A stretch of 64,000 nt of DNA from Aliagarivorans taiwanensis DSM 22990. GTDB taxonomy: Bacteria > Pseudomonadota > Gammaproteobacteria > Enterobacterales > Celerinatantimonadaceae. Position 1 is the first letter of the stretch. Every line of letters begins with the position of its first letter. The position numbers and the translations under genes were made by a program. Positions 55,396-64,000 of this stretch are shown piece by piece. The DNA lies in contig NZ_AUBZ01000021.1 of assembly GCF_000429505.1 (NCBI RefSeq), positions 1 through 64,000 on the forward strand. The letters are read 5' to 3'. A model generated the notes under the pieces. That model was not told where the DNA came from, ran no database searches, and was given only the letters and a program-made list of their open reading frames with translations.

Positions 55396-56836
55396 CCTCT
55401 TCATCGCTACTCTGATCATCACTAGTCAGAGAAGACTCAACCTTAGCAACGTCGCTCAATTGAGCGACGTTTTTGTTGGTGGGTACGTGCATCTCTTTAA
55501 GTAGCTCGGCTTGGCGCATCAAGTTGCCTCGCCCGGTGGAAAGCTTGCCTAGCGCAGCCTGATAGCTCTCCTGAGCCCGCTCCAACTGCTGCCCGTGAGA
55601 TTGTAGGTCTTGAGTGAAGGCCGCAAACTTGTCGTAGAGCTTGCCGGCCCGGGCGGCGATCAGTTTGGCATTTTGCTGCTGGTACTCCATCTTCCACAGG
55701 TTGTTGATGGTGCGCAGCGCTACCATCAAGGAGCTGGGGCTGACCAGCAAGATATTCGAGTCCAAGGCCAGGCTTACCAAGTCACCTTGGTGTTGAACGG
55801 CGGCGATATAGGCGCTTTCTATCGGCACAAACATCAGCACGTAATCCAAGCTCTGAATGCTATGTAGGGTTTGATAGTCTTTGCGGGCTAAGCCTTTGAT
55901 GTGATTGCGCAGCGACAAACAGTGCTCGTCAAGCGCACTGGCAGCGCTAAGCGGATCCTCACTGTTGTAAAAACGCTCATAAGCGGTCAGGCTCACCTTG
56001 GAGTCCACTACCACCGATTTATCATCGGGAAGCTTCACCACCACATCAGGCTTGATCACCTTCCCTTGCTGATTATCGCCCACCACCTGGGTTTGATATT
56101 CAAAGCCCGGGCGCAGCCCAGCGTCTTGTAAGATGCGCTCCAACACCACCTCGCCCCAGTTGCCCTGCTGCTTGCTGTCGCCTTTAAGGGCACGGGTTAA
56201 GTTGTGTGCATCGTCACTCAGCTGCTGATTGAGTTTTTGCAGCTGCAGCAGCTGGTCACGCAGGGAGTGGCGCTGTTGCGCCTCATTCTGATGATTCTGC
56301 TGGATCTGCAGGCGAAAGCTCTGCAGCTGCTCTTTGAGCGGATCCAACAGGTGCTTCAGCCCTTGCTCACTTTGCTGCTGCAGATGCTGTTGCTTGCTCT
56401 CTAAGACTTTATTGGCCAAGGCTTCGAACTGTTGCTGAAGGCGCTGTTCGCCCTGCTCGAGCTGTTGAATGCGTTGCTGAGCGGTCTTCTCTTGCTCGCC
56501 GCTGACCGCCAACTGTTTTTCCAAGGCAATGATCTGTTGCTGCTGAGCTTGAGATTGCCGCTGAGTATCCGTCAACTGCTGGCGATACACCTGAAGCTGG
56601 GCGAGCTCTTGCTGCATTGCCGCACTTTGTTGCTGCTGGTGATGCAAGGCGTCGGTGGTTTGATCGAGCTCTTGCAGGGTCAGCTCTTTTTCCGTGTGCA
56701 GCGCAGCCAGTTGCTGCTGGGCTTCGCCTAGCTCGCGCTGCCTACGCTGTGACAACACGACTAATGCTATCACTGCAACCAACAGCAACAACGCGCCAAA
56801 AACAACGAGGTAGAGAGAAGAAAGTGGAATATTCAC
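55388..56836 (-). CDS. rmuC: DNA recombination protein RmuC
   Basis: A 482-residue protein with an N-terminal membrane helix (5-28), a long Gln-rich coiled coil (about 30-195) and the RmuC nuclease-like domain (about 205-430, with GNWGEVVLERILQDAGL, DVVVKLPDDKSVVVDSKVSL). RmuC limits recombination at DNA inverted repeats in E. coli. The start is GTG 56836. The 3' end overlaps malZ by 8 nt on the opposite strand. Confidence 0.93.
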   Translation of the reverse strand: MNIPLSSLYLVVFGALLLLVAVIALVVLSQRRQRELGEAQQQLAALHTEKELTLQELDQTTDALHHQQQQSAAMQQELAQLQVYRQQLTDTQRQSQAQQQQIIALEKQLAVSGEQEKTAQQRIQQLEQGEQRLQQQFEALANKVLESKQQHLQQQSEQGLKHLLDPLKEQLQSFRLQIQQNHQNEAQQRHSLRDQLLQLQKLNQQLSDDAHNLTRALKGDSKQQGNWGEVVLERILQDAGLRPGFEYQTQVVGDNQQGKVIKPDVVVKLPDDKSVVVDSKVSLTAYERFYNSEDPLSAASALDEHCLSLRNHIKGLARKDYQTLHSIQSLDYVLMFVPIESAYIAAVQHQGDLVSLALDSNILLVSPSSLMVALRTINNLWKMEYQQQNAKLIAARAGKLYDKFAAFTQDLQSHGQQLERAQESYQAALGKLSTGRGNLMRQAELLKEMHVPTNKNVAQLSDVAKVESSLTSDDQSSDEEAS

Positions 56837-56947
56837 GCAGCGGCCATTGCAGTTAATCTAACTTGCTAGCTATTATGCACAATGACCACAATACCTGCCA
56901 AACTCAACGCAGTTAACACATTGAAAATTAGACGATAAGGTTAATAA

Positions 56948-57235
56948 ATGGGCATTTTCTCTTCGATTAAAGCACTGTTCGCGGGTGGCCAGTCTGCCGC
57001 TTCCTCTCACCCAGCAGAAAATTACCAGGGCTTTAGCATTCAACCGACTCCGCAGCGCGCCAATGGCCAGTATCGTGTCGCTGCGCTAATCAGCAAGACC
57101 ATTGATGGCGAATTAAAAGAACATCAGTTTATCCGCTCAGACACCTGTGGCAGTGAAAGTGACGCCGCAGAGCTGGCGCTTAACAAATGCCGGATGTTTA
57201 TCGACCAGCAAGGCGAGAAAATCTTTGAGAACTAA
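56948..57235 (+). CDS. HlyU-family small protein
   Basis: A 95-residue protein matching the PF10115 HlyU family: start MGIFSSIKALFAGG, central QYRVAALISKTIDGELKEHQ, and ending KCRMFIDQQGEKIFE. Despite the name it lacks an HTH and is distinct from the ArsR-type HlyU of Vibrio; molecular function is not established. AAGG lies 8 nt before the ATG. It stands 60 bp before cnoX on the same strand. Confidence 0.8.
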   Translation: MGIFSSIKALFAGGQSAASSHPAENYQGFSIQPTPQRANGQYRVAALISKTIDGELKEHQFIRSDTCGSESDAAELALNKCRMFIDQQGEKIFEN

Positions 57236-57296
57236 TGGTTGAAAACCAGCTGCATCGCCGCCATTACTAGTTCAAACGCATACCCAGAGCGAAAAC

Positions 57297-58139
57297 ATGT
57301 TTACAGAGATTACCTTTGAAAATGCCCAACAGGCTCTGATTGAAAGCTCCCTCAATCAAACCGTTGTGGTTCAATTTTATTCCCCTTCCAGCCCGGCTTG
57401 TGAGCCTATCTCCCAGCAACTGGCTGCGCTGGCACAGCAATACCCAGGGCAATTCGCACTCACCCGTCTAAACATGGACGAGTTGGCGCCACTTGCTGCG
57501 CAGCTTGGGGTTGGCCAAGCTCCGGCCATCCTGATTTTGCAGCAAGGCCGCCCGGTAGATGGCACCAACGATTTTTCACAAGCCACCGCCGTGAGCGACT
57601 TGATTGCCCGTCACCTGCCTAAGCCTGAAGATCTTGCGCTCACCGCAGCCCTTGGCGAGCTAGAGCAAGGTAACGTTGAGGCAGCGCTCACCGCCGCTCG
57701 CGACGCCTATTCCATCGACCAGCAGCGCAGCGACATTAAGTTTGCGCTGATCCGCGCGTTGCTTGAGAACCGCAAGGCTGAAGAGGCCGAGCAGCTTCTT
57801 GATAGCCTGCCGCTGGAAGACCAACAGGCTGACTATCAGGCACTGCGTAGCCAATTGGAGCTGCTGCAAGCCGCCGCCGATAGCCCTGAGATCCGTGCCC
57901 TAGAAGAGCAGCTTGCTGCCGCACCTGACAACCTGCAGCTTCGCCTCGATTTGGCGATTCAATATTCGCAAAATGGCCGCAACGAAGAGGCGCTGGAATC
58001 GCTGTTTAGCATGCTAAAGCAGAATCTTGACGTTCTCGATGGCCAAGTGAAGAAGCATTTCTTGGATATGTTGGTGACCTTGAACGGCGAGGCTATTGCC
58101 TCAACCTACCGCCGCCAATACTACTCCTTGCTTTACTAA
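57297..58139 (+). CDS. cnoX: Chaperedoxin CnoX (YbbN)
   Basis: A 280-residue chaperone that protects proteins from hypochlorous-acid aggregation and hands them to GroEL and DnaK. The N-terminal thioredoxin domain (1-110) has SPAC where thioredoxin has CGPC, so the first Cys is lost as in E. coli SQHC. The cis-Pro is in GQAPAI. The C-terminal part (115-280) has TPR helices. Length and order match E. coli CnoX (284). Confidence 0.92.
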   Translation: MFTEITFENAQQALIESSLNQTVVVQFYSPSSPACEPISQQLAALAQQYPGQFALTRLNMDELAPLAAQLGVGQAPAILILQQGRPVDGTNDFSQATAVSDLIARHLPKPEDLALTAALGELEQGNVEAALTAARDAYSIDQQRSDIKFALIRALLENRKAEEAEQLLDSLPLEDQQADYQALRSQLELLQAAADSPEIRALEEQLAAAPDNLQLRLDLAIQYSQNGRNEEALESLFSMLKQNLDVLDGQVKKHFLDMLVTLNGEAIASTYRRQYYSLLY

Positions 58140-58164
58140 GTTCGCTAAGGCCGCATTCGATATC

Positions 58165-58193
58165 AAGAGCAAGCCGCAGAGCTTGCTCTTTTT
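58165..58193 (+). terminator. Intrinsic terminator after cnoX
   Basis: Perfect 10-bp stem AAGAGCAAGC (58165-58174) / GCTTGCTCTT (58181-58190), 6-nt loop, T-run. Confidence 0.9.
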
Positions 58194-58207
58194 CGTTATG
58201 AGCCCGC

Positions 58208-59473
58208 TTACTTTTGCGCCATCAAGGCAATGATCGCCTTATCGCTGTAGCGCATGGCATCCCGAGATAACTCGCCAAGGCGCTGGATACTTTCATCGAC
58301 GCAGTCCTCAACAATCCCCTGCTCTGCTCCGATCTGACTACCACCCAAGGCCATCATCGCCGCTTTTACCGCTGCGCTGGCACCGGTAGACACTTTGAGT
58401 GCGCAGCCAGGCTTGGCACCGTCACAAAAGATCCCTGAGACATCGCCAATCATCAGTTGAATCGCCTGCTCGATTTGCTGATTGGACCCACCCATCAGCC
58501 AACACAGTGCCGCAGCGCTGCCCATAGCAGCAGTGGTTCCCGCGCACAGCGCCGAAAGCTTGTCTTGAAAAGACTTAATGTAAATCGCACACAGGTGACT
58601 GATGGCTAGAGCCCGCAGTAGCTTTGCTTGCTCCACATTGACAATCTGCGCATAGGCTAGCACCGGCATGGTGGCAGCAATGCCTTGATTGCCGCTGCCC
58701 GAGTTAGACATTGCGGCCAGCGGCGCGCCGCCCATTCGAGCATCGGATGCCGCGGCGGTTAGACGTACTACGCGGTTAAGCACATCGTCGGCTAACAATC
58801 CGCTGTCGACCTGCGCCTGTAAACTGCGCCCTACCGACAGGCCATAGTGGCCGGTAAGGCCGGCATCAGCCAGCTTAAGATTGAGTGTGGCGGCTTGGCG
58901 CAGCGCGTCGAGTTCTGCGACATCGACGCTGCTGGCGTAGCCGACGATCTGGGAAATTGAGATATCACTCGCGGCACGTTCGGCCTTCGACGTTTCATCT
59001 AGGGCGCTATGTAGCAGCTCACCAGCGACCTTCACTGAGCTGAACCGGCAATGACTACCGCTGATCACCACTTCCACAGGCTTGTCCGCTTCAACAATAA
59101 GCCGGGTATAAAGAGGATCGTCTGATTCCACCAATGAGATAGTCACCCAGCCGGATTCGACCAACTTAGCTGCCTGCTCAAGTGCTGCGTCGTTGATACC
59201 ATGCAGCACCTCTAGCCCGGCATCGGCATCGCCGCAGCACCAGCCCAACGCCGTGGCAATCTCCAGCCCACAGCGACCGGTTCCGGGGACGACAACCCCT
59301 TTGGCGTTCTTATAAAGGTTGTGGCTTACTTCAAGATGAACACTCGCAGGATGCGTACTCGCATAACGCTTGGCCTTGGCTGCCACCAGGGCCGCGGTTA
59401 ACGGCTCGGTACAGCCAGTAGCGGGTTTGACCCGTTGATTAATCAGTTGAGTATAGGGATGTAACTGTGCCAT
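58208..59473 (-). CDS. L-cysteine desulfidase family protein (CyuA/YhaM, UPF0597)
   Basis: A 421-residue iron-sulfur enzyme family that degrades L-cysteine to pyruvate, ammonia and sulfide. Conserved segments are VKPATGCTEP (near 18), PGTGRCGLEIA (near 65) and GDVSGIFCDGAKPGCALKVS (near 343), whose cysteines probably hold the 4Fe-4S cluster. It resembles the serine dehydratase alpha fold. ATG 59473 has AGAGGT upstream; the GTG at 59479 is less likely. No cysteine-transporter gene is adjacent. Confidence 0.85.
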   Translation of the reverse strand: MAQLHPYTQLINQRVKPATGCTEPLTAALVAAKAKRYASTHPASVHLEVSHNLYKNAKGVVVPGTGRCGLEIATALGWCCGDADAGLEVLHGINDAALEQAAKLVESGWVTISLVESDDPLYTRLIVEADKPVEVVISGSHCRFSSVKVAGELLHSALDETSKAERAASDISISQIVGYASSVDVAELDALRQAATLNLKLADAGLTGHYGLSVGRSLQAQVDSGLLADDVLNRVVRLTAAASDARMGGAPLAAMSNSGSGNQGIAATMPVLAYAQIVNVEQAKLLRALAISHLCAIYIKSFQDKLSALCAGTTAAMGSAAALCWLMGGSNQQIEQAIQLMIGDVSGIFCDGAKPGCALKVSTGASAAVKAAMMALGGSQIGAEQGIVEDCVDESIQRLGELSRDAMRYSDKAIIALMAQK

Positions 59474-59616
59474 ACGCACCTCTTGCTAAGCCTTTGATTT
59501 AGCTTAGAAGAAGCACTACAGCACAGTTTTGCGAAATTCTGACTAGTTATCAGAGGAAAGAGAAATATCTTCTACAATAAGGCTCATTAATGAAACGTTT
59601 TCACTCTATAGGGCGA

Positions 59617-60213
59617 TTACCAGTCAATCCCTTTGCGCGCCTTGATGCCGCTCTCGAAAGCATGCTTAACACTCTTCACCTCAGACACCGTATCGGCTAT
59701 CTCAAGCACTGACCGATGACAGGCGCGACCCGTAACGATAACACTTTGCTCCTTAGGCCGGTTTTGGATGGCGTTCACCACTTCCTCCACAGGCAAATAA
59801 TGGTAGCTCAGCATGTAGGTCAGCTCATCGAGCACAATAAGGTCTATAGACGGGTCAGAAAACCATGGCAGCGCTTGCTGCCAAACGCGCTGTGCCGCAT
59901 CGATATCGGCCTGCTTGTCTTGAGTGTCCCAAGTAAACCCAGTGGCCATCACCGCAAATTCCACCCCGTGTTGCTCTAGGATATTACGCTCACCGCAATC
60001 CCACGTACCTTTAATAAATTGAGCGACTTTGACGTGCTGCCCATGCCCCACCGCGCGCACTGCGCAGCCATAGGCGGAGCTTGATTTGCCCTTACCATTA
60101 CCGGTTAATACCAGCACGATACCGCGCTCCTCGCTCGCCTTTTCAACCTTTGCATCAACACTCTCTTTTAGGCGTTGTTGGCGCTGCTGATGGCGTTGTT
60201 GATTGTTTGCCAT
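59617..60213 (-). CDS. btuR: Corrinoid adenosyltransferase (BtuR/CobO)
   Basis: A 198-residue enzyme attaching the adenosyl group to cob(I)alamin. The P-loop GNGKGKSSSAYGCAVRAVGH is near residue 38. The N-terminal Gln/Arg-rich helix (NQQRHQQRQQRLKE) and the ending GIKARKGIDW are typical. No other cobalamin synthesis genes are nearby, consistent with corrinoid salvage. It is divergent from rnb. Confidence 0.93.
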   Translation of the reverse strand: MANNQQRHQQRQQRLKESVDAKVEKASEERGIVLVLTGNGKGKSSSAYGCAVRAVGHGQHVKVAQFIKGTWDCGERNILEQHGVEFAVMATGFTWDTQDKQADIDAAQRVWQQALPWFSDPSIDLIVLDELTYMLSYHYLPVEEVVNAIQNRPKEQSVIVTGRACHRSVLEIADTVSEVKSVKHAFESGIKARKGIDW

Positions 60214-60279
60214 ACTCCTCCTTTATCATCGGCAATTGCTTGTGTATAGTTCAGGCCAAGGCCTACATTGATTGAAAAT

Positions 60280-62202
60280 ATGTTTAAAGACAACCCTCTT
60301 CTCGCCCAGCTCAAAGAGCAGATCCGCGAGACCATCCCCACCATTGAAGGTACGGTCAAAGCCACAGAGAAAGGCTACGGCTTCCTACAGATTGACAGTA
60401 AAACCAGCTACTTTATTGCGCCGCCCGACATGCGCAAGCTGATGCATGGCGACAAGATCAGCGCCGCACTCAGAGAGAACAATGGTAAGCAATCTGCCGA
60501 GCCAGAAAAGCTGGTAGAAGGTGCGGTTAGCCGTTTTATTGCTCAAGTCGAGTTCAAGGATAAACGCACCAAACTGCGTGTTGATCACCCGCTGATCAAT
60601 CAGTTGATCTCTGCCCGAGTCAAGAAAAACGCCGGATTCTCGATCAAAGAGCACGACTGGGTAGTAGCAGAGTTACGTCAACATGCCTTGGAAAAGGGTC
60701 ACTTTAACGCTGAGATCACCGATTTTGTCGCCCATAGCGACGACCCCTTCGCCCGTTGGAAAGCAACCACCGCGCATCACCAGTTGGCGTGGAACGAGCC
60801 GGATGATCAATTCGAGTTCAGCGATCAGTCTGAGCAAAGCCGCAGTAATCTGAGCGACAAAGTCTTCTTCACCATCGATGGCCAATCAACCTTGGATATG
60901 GACGATGCCATCTGCGTAGAGAAAACCGAAAGCGGTTGGAACCTGCTAGTTGCCATCGCCGATCCATCGGCCTATATCACCCCCGAGCACCCGCTAGAGC
61001 AAGAAGCGAAAACTCGCGCCTTTACCCTGTACTTGCCCGCCCGCACGGTACCGATGATGCCAAGTGCCCTGGCCAACGAGTTGTGCTCACTCAAACAGCA
61101 GCAGCAAAAGCTTGCGCTGGTTTGTCACATGTCGGTGAGTGACAGTGGTGAACTCGGCAATGACTATCGCTTCGAACTAGCAACCATCGAATCAAAGCAT
61201 CGCCTAAGCTACGACGAGGTTTCGAATTACCTTGAACAAGGAGAAGGCGAATTCAAGCCAGCGCTCAGCGAGGCACTTAAGCAGCTCAATACCCTGTCAG
61301 AGCAGCGCTATAGCTGGCGCGCTGAAAACACCACCGTGTTTGGCGATCAGGCAGACTACGAGTTCGACCTCGACCAACAAGGCAAGGTTATCGATATCCA
61401 CCGCAAGCCACGCCGCGCCGCCAATCGTATGGTTGAAGAGTCAATGGTAGCCGCCAACGTTATTGCTGGTCGCTTCCTGGCGCGCCAACTTGGCTTTGGG
61501 GTGTTCTCGGCCCACGCCGGCTTTAAGCAGGACAAACTCGATCAAGTGGTTGAAGCCTTGAACCACTTTGAATACAGCTACAGCAAAGAGCAGCTCTCGA
61601 CCTTAGAAGGCTTTTGCCAACTGCGCCGCGAAATTGCCTCTCGTGGCCCAGCCAAGCTCGATGGCCTACTTAAACGTTTTTACACCTTCAGCGAGTATGC
61701 CGATCTACCACTGCCCCACTTCGGCTTGGGCGAAGAGCTCTACGCAACCTGGACGTCACCGATCCGCAAATACAGCGACTTGCTCAACCACCGCTTGATC
61801 AAAGCCGTGTTAGCCGAGCAGCAACCAGACAATCCCTTGAGTGATAGTCTGACTGCACACCTTGGTGAGGCGCGCAAGAAGCACAAGTTTGCCGAGCGCG
61901 ATATGGCGGACTACTTATACTGCCAGTACTTTAACGAGCAAGATCGCGAGCAAACGCTGGAAGCCGTTATCACTTCAGTGACCCGCGGTGGTCTGAAGGT
62001 ACGTTTGGTTGAATCTGGCGCATCTGCGTTTATCGCCAAACAGGCGCTTTGCAAGAAAGAGGACAAGCCGGAGTTTAACTCTGAGCTAGGCTTCTTCGCC
62101 AACGGTGAGGTGCGTTACGAGCTGCAGCAAAGCCTGCAAGTTAAGGTGGCTAGCGTCAACGTGCAAAACAAGTCGATTGCCGTAAAGCCGGTGACTGACT
62201 AA
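60280..62202 (+). CDS. rnb: Exoribonuclease II
   Basis: A 640-residue 3'-5' exoribonuclease, near the 644 of E. coli RNase II. Two cold-shock domains (1-180, with EGTVKATEKGYGFLQIDSKT and PDMRKLMHGDKI) are followed by the RNB domain with catalytic Asp residues in TLDMDDAICVEK (near 207) and by a C-terminal S1 domain (about 555-640). RNase II rather than RNase R fits the length and the lack of a basic tail. ATG 60280 matches the conserved start MFKDNPLLAQLK; the longer frame starts with TTG. No clear ribosome site. Confidence 0.95.
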   Translation: MFKDNPLLAQLKEQIRETIPTIEGTVKATEKGYGFLQIDSKTSYFIAPPDMRKLMHGDKISAALRENNGKQSAEPEKLVEGAVSRFIAQVEFKDKRTKLRVDHPLINQLISARVKKNAGFSIKEHDWVVAELRQHALEKGHFNAEITDFVAHSDDPFARWKATTAHHQLAWNEPDDQFEFSDQSEQSRSNLSDKVFFTIDGQSTLDMDDAICVEKTESGWNLLVAIADPSAYITPEHPLEQEAKTRAFTLYLPARTVPMMPSALANELCSLKQQQQKLALVCHMSVSDSGELGNDYRFELATIESKHRLSYDEVSNYLEQGEGEFKPALSEALKQLNTLSEQRYSWRAENTTVFGDQADYEFDLDQQGKVIDIHRKPRRAANRMVEESMVAANVIAGRFLARQLGFGVFSAHAGFKQDKLDQVVEALNHFEYSYSKEQLSTLEGFCQLRREIASRGPAKLDGLLKRFYTFSEYADLPLPHFGLGEELYATWTSPIRKYSDLLNHRLIKAVLAEQQPDNPLSDSLTAHLGEARKKHKFAERDMADYLYCQYFNEQDREQTLEAVITSVTRGGLKVRLVESGASAFIAKQALCKKEDKPEFNSELGFFANGEVRYELQQSLQVKVASVNVQNKSIAVKPVTD

Positions 62203-62223
62203 TCATCATTGCAGACACTGATA

Positions 62224-62252
62224 GAAGGCCTCCAGACGGAGGCCTTCTTTTG
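62224..62252 (+). terminator. Intrinsic terminator after rnb
   Basis: Perfect 10-bp stem GAAGGCCTCC (62224-62233) / GGAGGCCTTC (62238-62247), AGAC loop, T's following. Confidence 0.92.
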
Positions 62253-62332
62253 TATCGAGTACTCTCCCCACAATAGCGGTTATACATTCATCCCTGTTTG
62301 CCAGCGGCGAGCCCGGCTGTTACTGCAGAACC

Positions 62333-62359
62333 AAAAAAGCCACCTCAAGAGGTGGCTTT
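62333..62359 (-). terminator. Intrinsic terminator after the sugar symporter gene
   Basis: Stem AAAGCCACCT / AGGTGGCTTT with a CAAG loop; on the minus strand six T's follow. It faces the rnb terminator. Confidence 0.88.
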
Positions 62360-62380
62360 GGTTAGATAACCCGTTAGTGA

Positions 62381-63730
62381 TTAAGCAGCAACTGGCTCAG
62401 CGTTGAGCTTGCTTGCAATTGACTTAAGCGCTTGGGTATCTAGCTTGTAGAAGCTCATGATTCCGCCTAGCAGTACGTAACATACGCCTGGAATAACGGT
62501 GAATAGCATGGTGATCCAACGAAGCGCTTCAGGTGTTTGCGTCTCTGCGCCACCCACGTAGCCAGAGCCGGCTAGAATCCAACCAACCAGCGCACCGCCG
62601 ATAGCGATACCCGCTTTAATAGCAAACAGTGCAGTAGAGAACACCATACCTTCCAGTGAACGGCCACTGCGGCTGCGCTCGTAATCTACGACATCACTCA
62701 TCATGCTCCACAACAGCGGAGTTGACATCATCTGCACCAGACACAAGGTGATGTGCAGGGTGAATACCAGCGTCAGGTTAGCCGGGTTAACCAAGTACAG
62801 CACCGCTGAAAGTAGACCAGACACTACGGTGATTACTTTGTAAGCTTGTACCTTGTCAAAGCGAGCCAACAGCGGCGCTGATACCAACGCACCGATAATG
62901 TTTGCTGCCATACCCGCAACCATGAAGGCAGTAGCCAAGTCTGCACGCCCCAGCACAGAGTTTACGTAGTACATGGTCGATGCACCTTTGAGTACCACAC
63001 CCACCAACAAAACCAGGTTCAATACGAACAAGACGCGCCACTGGCTGTTAGCAAGCAGTAGTTTAAGGTCTTTAGCGACAGAGCCTTTTGCTTGTTGGGT
63101 CGGAGCAACACGCTCTTTAGTATTTGCAAAGCTAATGAAGAACAAAGCGATGGCGATAACACCCATCACGCTCATTGCGCCAAAGTAGCCAACTTGCTCG
63201 TTGCCGCCACCGATAAGCTTAACCAGAGGAAGTGCTACCAAGGCGACAATCAGACCTGCCGCAGTACCCAGCGCAAATCGGAAGCTTTGCAGTGAGGTTC
63301 GCTCTTGTGGATCGCTGCTCAGCGCGTTAGCCATGGCGCAGTATGGAACGTTAATCGCGGTGTACATGATAGTCAGGAAGATGTAAGACGCATAAGCGTA
63401 AACAATCTTACCTGTTTGCCCCATATCTGGAGTGTAAAAGGTCACCATACATGCCAGACCAAAAGGTACTGCAAACCACGCTAAGTAAGGCCGGAAACGC
63501 CCCCACCGGGTCTCAGTTCGGTCGACCAGAGAGCCCATTAGCGGGTCAGTGATCGCATCAACAAAACGAACCAGTAAGAACATGGTACCCATGTGGGCCG
63601 GAGAGAGGCCATACACATCGGTGTAATAGTACGCAAGAAACAACATTACGGTCTGCCACACAAAGTTGCAGCCCATATCGCCAAGTCCATAGGCGATTTT
63701 TTCCCGAATAGTCAGGGGACGGATAGACAT
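62381..63730 (-). CDS. GPH-family sugar:cation symporter (MelB/LacS-like)
   Basis: A 449-residue permease of the glycoside-pentoside-hexuronide:cation family, with about 12 helices. The start REKIAYGLGDMGCNFVWQ and the cation-site region RFVDAITDPLMGSLVDRT (near 50-68) are characteristic, followed by WGRFRPYLAW. Sugar cannot be read from sequence; an oligosaccharide or maltodextrin would fit the glgP, pgm and malZ genes in the window. GGAG lies 10 nt before the ATG, and a LacI-type operator is about 165 bp upstream. Confidence 0.88.
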   Translation of the reverse strand: MSIRPLTIREKIAYGLGDMGCNFVWQTVMLFLAYYYTDVYGLSPAHMGTMFLLVRFVDAITDPLMGSLVDRTETRWGRFRPYLAWFAVPFGLACMVTFYTPDMGQTGKIVYAYASYIFLTIMYTAINVPYCAMANALSSDPQERTSLQSFRFALGTAAGLIVALVALPLVKLIGGGNEQVGYFGAMSVMGVIAIALFFISFANTKERVAPTQQAKGSVAKDLKLLLANSQWRVLFVLNLVLLVGVVLKGASTMYYVNSVLGRADLATAFMVAGMAANIIGALVSAPLLARFDKVQAYKVITVVSGLLSAVLYLVNPANLTLVFTLHITLCLVQMMSTPLLWSMMSDVVDYERSRSGRSLEGMVFSTALFAIKAGIAIGGALVGWILAGSGYVGGAETQTPEALRWITMLFTVIPGVCYVLLGGIMSFYKLDTQALKSIASKLNAEPVAA

Positions 63731-64000
63731 TACTTAACTCCAAAAAGGCTATGCCACGAATTCACGAGTGACATTTTCCACACATGCCATGAAACAAAAA
63801 ATTGTCATATGAAAATGATGGATTATGTTATTTGTTTTCTGTGATCGTATCGAAACTACCGGAACGATAGCGTTTTAGTGAGGTAAATAACAGTGTAAGC
63901 GCTTTCTATGTTGTTTAGTTACACTTTTGCTGTAATCCAATATTTACGTAGGTTGAACTTTGCTCTAACTAACTGAAACTATGTTAACTAGATCTCATTT
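63731..64000. promoter_or_regulatory. Symporter upstream region to window edge
   Basis: 270 bp of AT-rich DNA holding the symporter promoter region. Besides the LacI-type site (63894-63907) there is a TGTGA half-site at 63840-63844. No gene is supported. Confidence 0.4.
63894..63907. promoter_or_regulatory. LacI-family-like operator upstream of the sugar symporter
   Basis: TGTAAGCGCTTTCT fits TGNAANCGNTTNCA except for the last base, with a perfect AAGCGCTT core. About 165 bp upstream of the symporter start. Confidence 0.55.

Noticed and set aside
59591-59603. TGAAACGTTTTCA palindrome as a third LacI-type operator
   Set aside because: It has odd-length symmetry unlike the other two sites and lies upstream of a cysteine desulfidase gene with no sugar link; kept only as a note.
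63840-63856. CRP site upstream of the sugar symporter
   Set aside because: Only the TGTGA half matches; the second half (CGAAA) does not resemble TCACA.
1-64000. CRISPR arrays, tRNA or rRNA genes, prophage or toxin-antitoxin modules
   Set aside because: No regularly spaced repeats, no tRNA-like cloverleaf and no phage or toxin genes were recognised by eye on either strand.

Overview
The window reads as chromosome of a marine-type gammaproteobacterium. The seqA-pgm / ybfF / DUF2788 / ybfE / fldA / fur block, menI-ydiJ, rsuA, rnb and ubiX are all typical of Enterobacterales, Vibrionales and Alteromonadales. The octaheme hydroxylamine-oxidoreductase-like cytochrome with its NapC-type partner, the alternative oxidase, the multiheme and c-di-GMP genes and a stand-alone astE point most towards an Alteromonadales lineage of the Ferrimonas/Shewanella kind. 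Genus is inference only.

Layout. 1-875: an ISAs1-family insertion sequence, cut by the left edge, has inserted into gltS and leaves only its N-terminal half. 1026-6745: a two-gene RND efflux operon, a small degenerate alpha/beta-hydrolase-like gene behind a perfect 15-bp inverted repeat, and a LysR regulator. 7016-12224: an envelope group made of a POTRA-less Omp85-type barrel, an HlyD-type adaptor with a DUF2955 membrane protein, an AI-2E-type permease and a K+-channel-like gene that carries a frameshift. 12355-15350: an FNR box, an octaheme HAO-like cytochrome with a tetraheme quinol dehydrogenase, a strong terminator, and a convergent alternative oxidase. 15531-18438: a diguanylate cyclase and a GH10 xylanase lipoprotein.

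18587-31384 is a complete carbon-phosphorus lyase locus on the minus strand: phnCDE (importer), phnF (GntR/HutC regulator), phnGHIJKLM (C-P lyase core and PhnM), phnN, phnP, a hexapeptide acyltransferase of the phosphonate-associated kind and an MFS protein. A Pho box precedes phnC. Two near-identical HutC-type operators lie upstream of phnC and phnF, and an intrinsic terminator at the end of phnE splits the locus into two transcription units. Together the genes import a phosphonate, transfer it to ribose, cleave the C-P bond and pass ribose phosphate to central metabolism.

31517-41614 holds menI-ydiJ, astE, glycogen phosphorylase, phosphoglucomutase and seqA. 41730-47449 is the conserved ybfF-to-fur block, then ubiX and an HD-GYP protein. 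47485-51747 is a second RND pump. 51926-63730 carries a tandem-OB-fold protein, rsuA, a malZ-type glucosidase with a candidate structured leader, rmuC, an HlyU-like protein, cnoX, a cysteine desulfidase, a corrinoid adenosyltransferase, RNase II and a GPH-family sugar symporter. glgP, pgm, malZ and the symporter form a dispersed glycogen/maltodextrin set; LacI-type half-palindromes lie upstream of glgP and of the symporter.

The parts most worth a second look are the malZ leader RNA candidate, the FNR-controlled HAO-like pair beside the alternative oxidase, the phn operator pair, the tandem-OB protein and the frameshifted channel.
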